Shown piece by piece: positions 51,081 to 61,367 of a stretch of DNA of 64,000 nucleotides. Both the position numbers and the translations under genes were made by a program. Numbering within the stretch: the first letter of the stretch is position 1; every line of letters starts with the position of its first letter. Below the pieces are notes generated by a model. It was not told the DNA's origin and searched no databases. It saw nothing but the letters and a program-made list of their open reading frames with translations. The DNA is from Gemmatimonadaceae bacterium (GTDB taxonomy: Bacteria; Gemmatimonadota; Gemmatimonadetes; Gemmatimonadales; Gemmatimonadaceae): positions 1-64,000 of the forward strand of contig JAIEMN010000026.1 of the NCBI GenBank assembly GCA_019752115.1, in the 5' to 3' direction.

Positions 51081-52472
51081 ATGCCAGTCAACCAGTTGCC
51101 GATGCGCCGCGCGCACCGGCTCACGATACAGTCCGCGGTCGCCGGTGCCTCGCTCACGCTCCTCACGCTCGGTGCGTGCAAGGAGCCGCCGCGCCCGCAG
51201 CGTCCCCCCGCCGTCGTCACCGTCAAGCCGGCCGCGAAAGGCCCGCTGCCGTACGTCGTGCTCGCGAACGGGCAGGTCGAAGCCAACAAGACCGTTGCGG
51301 TGCAGTCGCTCGTCTCCGGGCAGATCACCAAGGTCAACTTCAGCGAAGGCGACGAGGTCAAGCAGGGGCAGGTGCTCTTCCAGATCGACCCGCGTCCCTT
51401 CCAGGCGACGCTCGATCAGCAGCTCGGCACCCTCGCTCGCGATGAAGCCAACCTCGCCCGCTCCCGCGCCGACTCGGCGCGCTTCGCCGGGCTCGCAAAG
51501 GATGGCTACATCACCAAGCAGCAGCTCGATCAGGCGTTCGCCGAAGCGTCCGCGCTCGGCGCGACGGTGGCGGCCGACAAGGCGCTCATCAGCCGCGCGC
51601 GCTTCGATCTCGAGAACACCACGGTGCGCGCGCCCATCGCCGGTCGCACGGGGCAGATCAACTTCCGCCTCGGTGCGCTGGTGCGCGCGTCCACCGATCA
51701 GCTGGTCACGATCAACGAGCTGCGTCCGGTGCTGGTGCGCTTCCCGGTGCAGGAGCGCGACTTCGAAGAACTCCGCAAGCGCGCCGGGGTGGACAAGCCG
51801 TTGCCGGTCAAGATCACGCGCAACGGCGACACGGTGAACGTCATCACCGCGACGCTCGCGTTCGTGGACAACCAGATCGATCGCGCGAGTGGCTCGGTGC
51901 TGCTCAAGGCGCGAGTGCCGAATGAAGATCGGGCGCTTTGGCCCGGGCAGTTCGTGAACGTCGCGCTGGAACTCGCCGTGGAGCAGGATGCGATCACGCT
52001 GCCGTCCGAGGCCGTGATTCAGTCGGGGACGAACACGTTCGTGTACCTCATGCAGGACGGCACCGCCGTGCGGACGCCGGTGAAGGTCGGCCGCCAGTTC
52101 GGCGAGATGGTGAAGATCGACAGCGGCCTGGTGGGCGGCGAGTCGGTCATCGTGGAAGGACAGCAGAAGCTGCGCGACGGCGCGAAGGTGCAGCTGCGTT
52201 CGGCCGTGGCCGGTGGTGGCCGCGGTGGACGGGGCGGGCGCGGTGGGCGTGGCGGGCGGAATGGGGCGGGTGGGTCGGCGGCGGCGGGGCCGGGTGCCGT
52301 GGACAGCGGGAAGACGGACGGCGGGAAGAGCGGAAGCCCGAACGGCGGAAGCCCGAACGGCGGGAGCTCGAACGGCGGGAGCTCGAACGGCGGAAGCTCG
52401 AACGGCGGGAGCTCGAACGGCGGGAATGCTGGTGGGCGGTCGGGTGGGCGTCGCGGAGGGGGGACTCCATGA
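51081..52472 (+). CDS. RND efflux membrane-fusion lipoprotein (HlyD/MdtA-type)
   Basis: A 463-residue periplasmic adaptor. Lipobox LTLGAC, then the HlyD-like pattern: VEANKTVAVQSLVSGQITKV for the first lipoyl half, EGDEVKQGQVLFQID, a coiled-coil hairpin (TLARDEANLARSRADSARFA), APIAGRTGQINFRLGALVRA for the second lipoyl half, then beta-barrel and membrane-proximal domains. Residues about 375-463 form a Gly/Arg and Gly/Ser/Asn low-complexity tail not typical of MdtA, encoded partly by a 15-bp tandem repeat. The TGA overlaps the ATG of the RND permease gene (ATGA), so the pair is a coupled operon. Confidence 0.93.
   Translation: MPVNQLPMRRAHRLTIQSAVAGASLTLLTLGACKEPPRPQRPPAVVTVKPAAKGPLPYVVLANGQVEANKTVAVQSLVSGQITKVNFSEGDEVKQGQVLFQIDPRPFQATLDQQLGTLARDEANLARSRADSARFAGLAKDGYITKQQLDQAFAEASALGATVAADKALISRARFDLENTTVRAPIAGRTGQINFRLGALVRASTDQLVTINELRPVLVRFPVQERDFEELRKRAGVDKPLPVKITRNGDTVNVITATLAFVDNQIDRASGSVLLKARVPNEDRALWPGQFVNVALELAVEQDAITLPSEAVIQSGTNTFVYLMQDGTAVRTPVKVGRQFGEMVKIDSGLVGGESVIVEGQQKLRDGAKVQLRSAVAGGGRGGRGGRGGRGGRNGAGGSAAAGPGAVDSGKTDGGKSGSPNGGSPNGGSSNGGSSNGGSSNGGSSNGGNAGGRSGGRRGGGTP
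52301..52428. repeat. 15-bp tandem repeat in the MdtA-like gene
   Basis: About eight units near CGAACGGCGGGAGCT (one interruption near 52331-52338), read as Asn-Gly-Gly-Ser-Ser. They encode residues about 407-449 of the fusion protein. The same unit occurs at 34087-34142 and, inverted, at 60196-60294. Confidence 0.93.
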
Positions 52473-55400
52473 GTGATGTGGTGAAGCCGGGCGCCGAGGC
52501 GGAGTCCGGCGTCAATCTCAGCGAGATCTGGATTCGTCGGCCGGTCATGACCACGCTGGTCATGATCGGCATTCTCGTGTTCGGTTTCGTGGCCTACCGC
52601 AGTCTGGCGGTGAGCGACCTGCCCACGATCGACTATCCCACGATCACGGTGTCGGCCGGTCTGCCGGGCGCGAGTCCGGAAGTCATGGCCACGTCGGTGG
52701 CGACGCCGCTCGAGCAGCAGTTCTCCACGATCTCCGGCATCGACAACATCACGTCGTCGAGCTCGCAGGGGAGCACGAACGTCACCATCCAGTTCAATCT
52801 GGACCGTGACATCGACAAGGCCGCGGCCGACGTGCAGTCGGCGATCTCCAAGACGCTGCGCCAGCTGCCGCAGGGGATCAATCCGCCGTCGTACAACAAG
52901 GCGAACGCGGCCGACACGCCGATCATGATGTATTCGCTCAACTCCGACGTGCTCTCGCGCACGGAGCTGAACGAATTTGCCGAAACCTTCATCGGGCAGC
53001 GCCTCAGCACCGTCAGCGGTGTCGCGCAGGTGCAGGTGTTCGGGTCGGCCAAGTTCGCGGTGCGCGTTCAGCTCGATCCGGCGGCGCTCCAGCAGCGCGG
53101 CATCGGCATCGACGAAGTGCAGCAGGCCATCAATCAGGGCAACTCCAATCAGCCGGCTGGCGTGCTCATGGGCGCCAACCAGTCGTTCACGCTGCAGGCG
53201 AGTGGCCAGCTCAAGAACGCGGCGGAATTCCGTCAGCTCGTGGTGGCCTACCGCAACGGCAGCCCGGTGCGTCTCGGCGACCTGGGGAACGTCTTCGACG
53301 GCCTGCAGCAGATGCGCGGCATGTCGGAGCTCAACGGTCGGTCGAACATCTCGCTGTCGATCATCCGGCAGCCCGGCGTGAACACCGTGGCCACCGCGAA
53401 TGGCGTGAAGGCCGAGATGGAAAAGCTGCTCCCGCAGCTGCCGCCCAGTGTGCAGGTCGAAACGATCTTCGATCGCTCGGTCAGCATCCAGCACTCGGTG
53501 GAGGATGTGCAGTTCACGCTGCTCCTCACCGTCGCGCTCGTCGTGCTGGTGATCTTCCTGTTCCTGCGGAATGCCCGCGCCACCATCATCCCGTCGCTCG
53601 CGCTGCCGTTCTCGATCGTCGGCACGTTCTGCGTGATGTGGATGCTGGATTACTCGCTCGACAATCTGTCGCTCATGGCGCTCACGCTGGCCGTGGGCTT
53701 CGTGGTGGACGACGCGATCGTGATGCTCGAGAACATCGTGCGTCACATGGAAATGGGGAAGAAGCCGCTACAGGCGGCGCTCGACGGCTCCAAGGAGATC
53801 AGCTTCACGATTCTCTCCATGACGCTGTCGCTGGTGGCGGTGTTCATCCCGCTGCTGTTCATGCCGGGATTGGTCGGGCGCCTCTTCCGCGAGTTCGCGG
53901 TGACGATCGGCGTGTCGATCCTGGTGTCGGGCTTCGTCTCGCTGACGCTCACGCCGATGCTGGCCGCGCGCTTCCTCAAGGGCGGGGAAGGCCACGCCCA
54001 CGATGAGGGGACAGGCTCGTGGCGCTCGGTGGAGCGGCTCTATCAGGCCTCCGAGCGCGGCTATGTGCGCTCGCTCGGCTGGGTCATGCGGCACCGTGGC
54101 CTCACCATGACCTTCAGCGCCTTCATGGCCGTGCTGACGGTCGCGCTGTTCATGTACATCCCCAAGGGCTTCATTCCGTCGGAAGACACCGGTCGCCTCC
54201 AGGGCTCGGTGGAAGGCCCCGAAGGCATTGGTTACGACGCGCTGGCCGCCAAGGTGCGCGAGGTGGGCAAGATCATTCAGGCGAACCCGAACGTGGAGTT
54301 CGCGCTGATGTCGGTGGGTGGCGGTGGTGGATTTGGCGGCAATAACTCCGGCCGCATCCAGATCACCCTCAAGGACAGCAAGAAGTTCAAGCGCCCGCAC
54401 GTCGATCAGATCATGCGCGAGCTCACGCGCGCGACCTCGCAGGTGCCGGGCGTGCAGGTGTTCTTCCGCAATCCGCCGCCGATCAACATCGGTGGCCGTC
54501 GCGGCAACAGCGCCTACTCGGTCTCACTGCAGGGCGCCGATATCGCGGAACTCTATACCTCCGCACGCGCCCTCGAACAGCGCATGCGCGAGCTGCCGGA
54601 GCTCGAAAACATCTCGAGCGATCTGCAGGTCGGCAATCCGCAGGTGGCGGTCACGATCGATCGCGAACGCGCGTCCGCCCTTGGTGTCACCGCCGCGCAG
54701 CTCGAGGCCGCGCTCTACAACTCGTATGGGCAGCGGCAGGTCTCCACGATCTACACGCAGACGAACCAGTACCAGGTCATTCTGGAGCTCCTGCCGGAGT
54801 TCCAGAAGGATCCGGCGGCCCTAAGCCAGCTGTACGTGCGCTCCAATACGGGGCAGCTGGTGAACCTCGGCTCCGTCGCCACCTTCACGAAGGGCGTCGG
54901 CCCGCAGTCGGTGCAGCACAACGGGCAGCAGCCGGCCGTGTCGATCTCGTTCAACACGCGCCCCAACGTGGCCCTCGGCTCGGCGGTTGACGCGGTGCAG
55001 CGTGAAGCGGCCAACGTGCTCCCCAGCGGCGTCACGGCGGTGCTGAGTGGTGATACGCAGGCCTTCGCGCAGGCACAGAGTGGCCTGCTCGCGCTGCTGG
55101 TCGTCGCGATCTTCGTGATCTACATGGTGCTCGGCATCCTGTACGAAAGCTTCATTCACCCGATCACGATTCTCTCGGGTTTGCCGTTCGCGGCGGTGGG
55201 CGCGCTCATCACGCTCATGCTCTTCGGCAAGGACCTGAGCGTGTACGCCTACGTCGGCGTGATCATGCTCATCGGCCTCGTGAAGAAGAACGCGATCATG
55301 ATGATCGACTTCGCCGTGGAAGCCGAGCGCAAGGACGGCATGGCGCCGGCCGACGCGATCGTGGAAGCGGCGCGCGTGCGCTTCCGCCCGATCATGATGA

Positions 55401-55648
55401 CCACGATGGCCGCGCTCATGGGGACGCTCCCCATCGCGGTCGGCTACGGCGCCGGTGGCGAATCCCGCCAGCCCCTCGGCCTCGCGGTGGTGGGTGGTCT
55501 CGCGTTCTCGCAGCTCATCACGCTCTACGTGACGCCGGTCGTGTACACGCTGCTCGATCGCCTGGCGAACCGGAAGCGCGACCGCGCCGCCGCCAAGGCG
55601 ACGTCTGCGGTTGGTGGGATGGAGCCGGTGCCGGTCGCGGGTGATTAA
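52469..55648 (+). CDS. RND efflux pump inner-membrane transporter (HAE1/MdtB-like)
   Basis: A 1059-residue RND permease. The ATG at 52469 overlaps the adaptor stop; the open frame extends far upstream only because the adaptor gene is open in that frame. First helix RPVMTTLVMIGILVFGFVAY, two large periplasmic loops, proton-relay Asp pair in GFVVDDAIVMLENI, and a duplicated half (VYAYVGVIMLIGLVKKNAIM). DLPTIDYPTITVSAGLPGAS is typical of the MdtB/MdtC subgroup. It exports hydrophobic or amphipathic compounds using the proton gradient. A glycine-rich loop GGGGGFGGNN in the second porter domain is unusual. No outer-membrane channel gene is adjacent; the TolC gene at 61368 could serve. Confidence 0.96.
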   Translation: MSDVVKPGAEAESGVNLSEIWIRRPVMTTLVMIGILVFGFVAYRSLAVSDLPTIDYPTITVSAGLPGASPEVMATSVATPLEQQFSTISGIDNITSSSSQGSTNVTIQFNLDRDIDKAAADVQSAISKTLRQLPQGINPPSYNKANAADTPIMMYSLNSDVLSRTELNEFAETFIGQRLSTVSGVAQVQVFGSAKFAVRVQLDPAALQQRGIGIDEVQQAINQGNSNQPAGVLMGANQSFTLQASGQLKNAAEFRQLVVAYRNGSPVRLGDLGNVFDGLQQMRGMSELNGRSNISLSIIRQPGVNTVATANGVKAEMEKLLPQLPPSVQVETIFDRSVSIQHSVEDVQFTLLLTVALVVLVIFLFLRNARATIIPSLALPFSIVGTFCVMWMLDYSLDNLSLMALTLAVGFVVDDAIVMLENIVRHMEMGKKPLQAALDGSKEISFTILSMTLSLVAVFIPLLFMPGLVGRLFREFAVTIGVSILVSGFVSLTLTPMLAARFLKGGEGHAHDEGTGSWRSVERLYQASERGYVRSLGWVMRHRGLTMTFSAFMAVLTVALFMYIPKGFIPSEDTGRLQGSVEGPEGIGYDALAAKVREVGKIIQANPNVEFALMSVGGGGGFGGNNSGRIQITLKDSKKFKRPHVDQIMRELTRATSQVPGVQVFFRNPPPINIGGRRGNSAYSVSLQGADIAELYTSARALEQRMRELPELENISSDLQVGNPQVAVTIDRERASALGVTAAQLEAALYNSYGQRQVSTIYTQTNQYQVILELLPEFQKDPAALSQLYVRSNTGQLVNLGSVATFTKGVGPQSVQHNGQQPAVSISFNTRPNVALGSAVDAVQREAANVLPSGVTAVLSGDTQAFAQAQSGLLALLVVAIFVIYMVLGILYESFIHPITILSGLPFAAVGALITLMLFGKDLSVYAYVGVIMLIGLVKKNAIMMIDFAVEAERKDGMAPADAIVEAARVRFRPIMMTTMAALMGTLPIAVGYGAGGESRQPLGLAVVGGLAFSQLITLYVTPVVYTLLDRLANRKRDRAAAKATSAVGGMEPVPVAGD

Positions 55649-55655
55649 AGGCAGT

Positions 55656-55737
55656 AACCCAAAACCCACGACCAAAAGCCCGAAACCCTGAACTGATCAG
55701 TTCAGGGTTTCGCGTTCTTGGTCGTGGGTCGTGGGTT
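55656..55737. repeat. Loopless TGATCA-centred palindrome, family 1 copy 3
   Basis: Two 41-nt halves (55656-55696 and 55697-55737) pair with about five mismatches and no spacer, centred on ACTGATCAGT. It fills the gap between the convergent efflux and response-regulator genes, beginning 7 nt after one stop and ending 2 nt before the other, so it probably terminates transcription in both directions. ACCCACGACC text is shared with the copy at 15260. Confidence 0.93.
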
Positions 55738-55739
55738 CG

Positions 55740-56189
55740 CTAGGACTGCGACACCGGCCCCAGCGCCTTCGCGATCGCCTCGTACAACTGCTCGGGCGTG
55801 AACGGCTTCTGCAAGTACCCATCAATCGGCTGGCTGCCGATCAGTTTGCGCGCGTCTTTCCAATCGTGGCCGCTGATGGCGATGATCGGTTGCTTGCTAT
55901 TGAGTGCGCGGACGGCCGTGAGAAACGCCGCACCGTCCATGTGGGGCATGGAGAGATCCACGAGCATCAGCGTGAACATGGTCGGGTTCGCGACATAGAG
56001 CGCGAGGCCATCGCTGCCATGCTCCGCTTCGACCACGCGGAAGCCACGGCGTCGCAACAGCACCGAGGTCACGGCGCGTACGCCTTCCTCGTCGTCGACC
56101 AGCAGGACGGTGCCGCTGTCAACCGCAGCGACGCCCCCGGCGGGAGATTGGCGGGTGCCAAGTGCAGCACCCGGGAATGCATTGGTCAT
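55740..56189 (-). CDS. Single-domain response regulator
   Basis: A 149-residue protein consisting of a receiver domain after a 26-residue flexible N-terminus. The acidic pocket is DDEE (residues 32-35), the phosphoacceptor is D78 in LMLVDLSMP, the switch Ser is in IIAISG, and the conserved Lys in LQKPF. There is no output domain, so it acts as a CheY- or Spo0F-like relay. The ATG at 56189 is preferred over upstream in-frame starts because those add unnatural sequence. The partner kinase may be the hybrid kinase at 47536, but this is only a guess. Confidence 0.88.
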   Translation of the reverse strand: MTNAFPGAALGTRQSPAGGVAAVDSGTVLLVDDEEGVRAVTSVLLRRRGFRVVEAEHGSDGLALYVANPTMFTLMLVDLSMPHMDGAAFLTAVRALNSKQPIIAISGHDWKDARKLIGSQPIDGYLQKPFTPEQLYEAIAKALGPVSQS

Positions 56190-56336
56190 GGTACTCCATC
56201 GGTACCCTTCAGTACGTCCCGGTCGCTCAGGCGAACCGGACGTGGTCGGGGCCCGACATCGAGCCCCGCCAATCACACTAATGCACAACGAGTCCGAACC
56301 GTTGGAGCGCAGCCAACTGGCTGCACGCCATCGGGA

Positions 56337-58475
56337 TTAAAACTCGATCTGCGTGCCCAGTTCCACAACCCGGTTCGGCGGAATACAGAAGAACTCCGTG
56401 GCCGAACGGGCGTTGCGGGCCATGATGGCGAAAATGACCTTCCGCCAGCGAGAGAGGGCGACCTTGTCGGTCGCGCGGGTCGGCGTCGGAATCAGACGTT
56501 CTCGACCGAGGAAATACGACGTCTCCATGGGCTTGCAGCGGATGCCCATCTGGTCCACGACTTCGAGCACCTGCGGCACATTCGGCGTCTGCATGAAGCC
56601 GTAGCTGGCGATCACGCGCCAGAACCCGTGACCCAGGGGCATGACACGGACGCGCTCGCCTGCGCTCGTCTCGGGGACATCGGCCGTCTTCACCGAGACC
56701 AGCAGCACGCGTTCGTGCAGCACCTTGTTGTGCTTGAGATGGTGCAGGAGGACCGGCGGCACCCCCTCATCGCTGCCGGTCATGAAGATCGCCGTGCCGG
56801 GCACGCGATGGACCTGCGACTTCTCGACCCCCTCAAGGAAGAGCTGGATGGGCATCGTGCCTTCGGCGAGGCGCTGGTTGAGCAGAATGCGCCCGCGCTT
56901 CCAGGTCATCATCAGCACGAACAGTGAAATCCCGAGCGCGAGCGGGACCCACCCGCCGTGCTGGAGCTTCACCAGATTCGCGGCCAGGAACGCCAGATCG
57001 AAGGACATGAAGAACGCCGTGAGCGACATGACCTTCCACGATTCCCAGCGGAACCGGAGCTTCGCCACCACGTCGAAGAGCAGCGTGGTGATGAACATCG
57101 TGCCCGTCACCGCGATGCCGTAGGCCGCGCCCAGGTTCGAGGTGTTCTGGAAGGCGATCACGATGAGCAGGCACCCCACCGCGATGAACCAGTTCACTTC
57201 GGGGATGTAGATCTGCCCTTCTTCGGTCTTGCTCGTGTGGCGGATCTCGAGGCGCGGGATGTAGCCCAGCTGGATCCCCTGGCGGGTGATCGAGAACGCG
57301 CCGGAGATGAGCGCCTGCGAGGCCACGATCGCCGCCATGGTGGCAATCACGAGCAGCGGCAGCTGCAGCGCCTTGGGGGCCAGCAGGAAGAACGGATTCT
57401 CGGCGGCCTCCGGGCTCCGCAGCAGCAGCGCGCCCTGGCCGAAGTAGTTGATAAGCAGCGCCGGGAAGACGAGCCCCAGCCATGCCACGCGGATGGGACG
57501 GCGGCCGAAGTGGCCCATGTCGGCGTAGAGCGCCTCGCCGCCGGTCACCACGAGCACGACCGAGCCGAGCACCAGGAAGGCCAGCACGCCGTGCGCCTTG
57601 GCGAACACCACCGCATACATCGGATTCACCGCCGCCAGAATCGACGGGTCATGGCGGATCTCGAAGAGCCCGAGCAGGCCGATCGTGGTGAACCACACGA
57701 GCATGATCGGTCCGAACGCCATCCCCACGCGATCGGTCCCCAGTCGCTGCACCGCAAAAAGCGCGGCGAGGATGATCACCGTGAGCGGCACGATGTAGTG
57801 CGAGAGCGAGGGCGTCGCGATCTCGAGCCCTTCCATGGCGCCAAGGACGCTCATGGCGGGCGTGATGATGCCGTCGCCGTAGAGCAGGGCCGTGCCGAAG
57901 AGCGCGAGCGCTACGAGCAGCTTGCCGCGTGCCTGCGGCGCGTCGGGGGAGCGGCGCGGGAAGATCAGCGCCAGCAGGGCGAAGGTGCCGCCCTCGCCGC
58001 GATTGTCGGCGCGGAGGATGAAGCTGACGTACTTGACCGTGACGACGAGCGTGAGCGCCCACACGATCAGCGACAACACCCCGAACACGTTCTCGCGCGT
58101 GGGCGCGAGATGGTACATGGGGCTGAAGCACTCCTTGAGGGCGTACAGCGGGCTCGTGCCGATGTCGCCGTATACCACGCCGAGCGCGGTGAGCGTCAGC
58201 AGCGCGAGGCGGCGGCCGGTGGGGTGCTGGTCGTGATGATGCCCCGCGCGCGGCTGCTGCTGCACGGGAAACATCGACGTCTGCGCACGCAGCACGTCGC
58301 CCGGCACGGCGTTCGCCGCGTTGACGGGGCCGGGCTCGGCGGTGGGGCCACTCGGGTGCCGAAGCTCCCGAGCGGCGCCTTGAGACGGCTCGTCGCCGGG
58401 CTGTTCGCCGGCGCTATCCTGAGCGGCCGCCGCCGAGTCCTGCGCGGCAGCCGAAGAAGTCTGGTCGTTTGGCAT
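56337..58475 (-). CDS. kup: Low-affinity potassium uptake protein Kup
   Basis: A 712-residue KUP/HAK/KT potassium transporter. The signature LGVVYGDIGTSPLYALKE is at the start of the membrane domain. About 12 helices follow, including GDGIITPAMSVLGAMEGLE and GALLLRSPEAAENPFF, then a cytoplasmic C-terminal domain ending FCIPPNRVVELGTQIEF. The N-terminus has an extra segment of about 80 residues rich in Ala, Gln, Pro and Asp with a HHH patch, not seen in E. coli Kup (622 aa). A later start at the internal MFPVQQQ is possible. It is probably separate from the export operon 78 bp upstream. Confidence 0.96.
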   Translation of the reverse strand: MPNDQTSSAAAQDSAAAAQDSAGEQPGDEPSQGAARELRHPSGPTAEPGPVNAANAVPGDVLRAQTSMFPVQQQPRAGHHHDQHPTGRRLALLTLTALGVVYGDIGTSPLYALKECFSPMYHLAPTRENVFGVLSLIVWALTLVVTVKYVSFILRADNRGEGGTFALLALIFPRRSPDAPQARGKLLVALALFGTALLYGDGIITPAMSVLGAMEGLEIATPSLSHYIVPLTVIILAALFAVQRLGTDRVGMAFGPIMLVWFTTIGLLGLFEIRHDPSILAAVNPMYAVVFAKAHGVLAFLVLGSVVLVVTGGEALYADMGHFGRRPIRVAWLGLVFPALLINYFGQGALLLRSPEAAENPFFLLAPKALQLPLLVIATMAAIVASQALISGAFSITRQGIQLGYIPRLEIRHTSKTEEGQIYIPEVNWFIAVGCLLIVIAFQNTSNLGAAYGIAVTGTMFITTLLFDVVAKLRFRWESWKVMSLTAFFMSFDLAFLAANLVKLQHGGWVPLALGISLFVLMMTWKRGRILLNQRLAEGTMPIQLFLEGVEKSQVHRVPGTAIFMTGSDEGVPPVLLHHLKHNKVLHERVLLVSVKTADVPETSAGERVRVMPLGHGFWRVIASYGFMQTPNVPQVLEVVDQMGIRCKPMETSYFLGRERLIPTPTRATDKVALSRWRKVIFAIMARNARSATEFFCIPPNRVVELGTQIEF

Positions 58476-58553
58476 GATCAGGTACGGAAACCTGAAATGT
58501 AGAACCGGGACCAGTTGAAGAGGGAGGGCGGCCGATCCCCCGGCGCCACGGGG

Positions 58554-59777
<1,224 letters not shown>

Positions 59778-59779
59778 CG

Positions 59780-61366
59780 CTAGCGCCCCCCACCCGGCGG
59801 CCGCGCGCCGCCACCACCACCACCACCACCACCGCCGCCGCCACGCGCGCCACCGGCCGCACCGCCACCCCCCGGCGCGCTCATGCCCGGCATGCCGCCG
59901 CCGGTCATGCTGCGGAACCGATCGTTCTGCTGGTCACGCTTCTGCTGGAGCATCCCGACGTTGAGCGTCGCGACCTTGTCGCCTTCCTGCAGCCCGCTCA
60001 GCACTTCGGAGTAGTCGTAGTTGGAGGCGCCCAAGCGCACGATGCGCGGCCCGAACTTCCCCGCCGCATCCTGCACGAACACCAGCGCCGTACGCGGCCG
60101 AATAGGCGACCCGCCCGGCGACCCCCCCGCCATCCCCGCCCCCATCGTGCCCCCACCGCCACCGCGACGGCCGCCCCCGCCCGCCGAGCCATCCGCCGTT
60201 GGTCTTCCCGCCGTTTGTCTTCCCGCCGTTCGACTTCCCGCCGTTCCCGAAGTCCCAGCTCCCGCAGTTCCAGCTTCCGCAGTCCGGGCTTCCGCAGCCC
60301 CCGCCGCCTCCACTCCGCGCGCCTGCGCCGCATCCGACCCGCGCCCCGCGCCCCCGCCGTTCCCGCCCCCCGCCCGCATCGCCGCCTGCTGCGCCTGCAC
60401 GGACGCCGTCACCGAGTCCGGGTTCAGTCCCACCACCGCCGCCGCCGTCGCCGCTTCGCGCACCGTGCGCACCGCGTCATTCGTCACCGCCAGGACGCCC
60501 TCGCGACGATCCACCAGCATCGACACCTCGCCGTTCATCCCCGGCTTCAGGTAGCCCTCGCTGTTGTCGAGCGAAATGATCACCGGGAACATCGTGACGC
60601 TCTGCTGCACGACGGCCTGTGGTTCGATCTTCTCCACGAGCCCCTGGAATGGGCGATCCGGATAGGCGTCTACGGTGACGCGCGCCGACTGCCCCGCGCG
60701 CACGCTGCCGATATCTGTTTCGTTCACCAGCGCGCGCATGCGCACACGCGTGAGGTTGGCCATCTTGAGCAGCGTCGTGCCGCCCGTGACCGAGCCCGTG
60801 GCCGACGCGATGACCTGACCGAGCGACACCGGCTTGTCGATGATCGTGCCATCGACGGGGGCCACCACGGTGGCGTCTTCGAGGCGCTGCTTGGCGAGAT
60901 CCACGTTGGTGGTGGCACGTACGATCGCGCCCTGCGCCTGCGTGAGCTGCAGCTGCGCGCTTTCGTACTCCGGCGTGGTGATGATGCGCGTCTTGTACAG
61001 CTCGTCCGACCGCTTCTTGTTGGCCTGCGCCACCTCGAGCTGCGCCTTCGCGCTGTTGAGGTCGGCCATCGCCTGATCGTACTGATTCTTCACGTCGCGC
61101 GTATCGACCTGCACGAGCAAATCGCCGGCCTTCACCATCGTCCCCGTCTCGACGGGGATCTTCACGATCTGCCCCGACGCCTTCGACTTCACTTCGATGA
61201 CGTTGATCGGCTCCACCGCGCCGGTCGCCTGCGCGTCCACCACAATCGTGCGCTTGGCCACGACATCGGTGCCCACCGGCGCCACGGCCTCCTTCTTCTT
61301 GGCACACGCCGACAGCGCAAGCGAAACGCCTGCCGCCAACGCCAGTCCACCGTGGCCAATCCGCAT
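59780..61366 (-). CDS. HlyD/MacA-like membrane-fusion lipoprotein
   Basis: A 528-residue adaptor. The ATG at 61366 begins one base after the TolC stop. Lipobox LALSACAKK; lipoyl half IVKIPVETGTMVKAGDLLVQ; coiled coil (QYDQAMADLNSAKAQLEVAQ); second lipoyl half APVDGTIIDKPVSLGQVIAS; and membrane-proximal domain. It differs from standard MacA by a long insertion of Gly/Ala/Thr/Arg at about residues 340-425, containing the 15-bp repeat, and by a Gly-rich tail at 500-528. These low-complexity segments are unlikely to disturb the core fold. It should bridge the permease and TolC. Confidence 0.92.
   Translation of the reverse strand: MRIGHGGLALAAGVSLALSACAKKKEAVAPVGTDVVAKRTIVVDAQATGAVEPINVIEVKSKASGQIVKIPVETGTMVKAGDLLVQVDTRDVKNQYDQAMADLNSAKAQLEVAQANKKRSDELYKTRIITTPEYESAQLQLTQAQGAIVRATTNVDLAKQRLEDATVVAPVDGTIIDKPVSLGQVIASATGSVTGGTTLLKMANLTRVRMRALVNETDIGSVRAGQSARVTVDAYPDRPFQGLVEKIEPQAVVQQSVTMFPVIISLDNSEGYLKPGMNGEVSMLVDRREGVLAVTNDAVRTVREAATAAAVVGLNPDSVTASVQAQQAAMRAGGGNGGGAGRGSDAAQARGVEAAGAAEARTAEAGTAGAGTSGTAGSRTAGRQTAGRPTADGSAGGGGRRGGGGGTMGAGMAGGSPGGSPIRPRTALVFVQDAAGKFGPRIVRLGASNYDYSEVLSGLQEGDKVATLNVGMLQQKRDQQNDRFRSMTGGGMPGMSAPGGGGAAGGARGGGGGGGGGGGGARPPGGGR
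60196..60294. repeat. 15-bp tandem repeat in the MacA-like gene
   Basis: About six units; on the minus strand the consensus is CGAACGGCGGGAAGA, read as Thr-Ala-Gly-Arg-X. Relative to the repeat at 52301-52428 the frame is shifted by one base. One unit is interrupted near 60241-60264. Confidence 0.9.
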
Positions 61367-61367
61367 C

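Noticed and set aside
51938-52468. In-frame upstream extension of the RND permease (long reading frame starting at 51938)
   Set aside because: It overlaps the adaptor gene in another frame and includes the 15-bp repeat; the coupled ATG at 52469 precedes a normal RND N-terminus.
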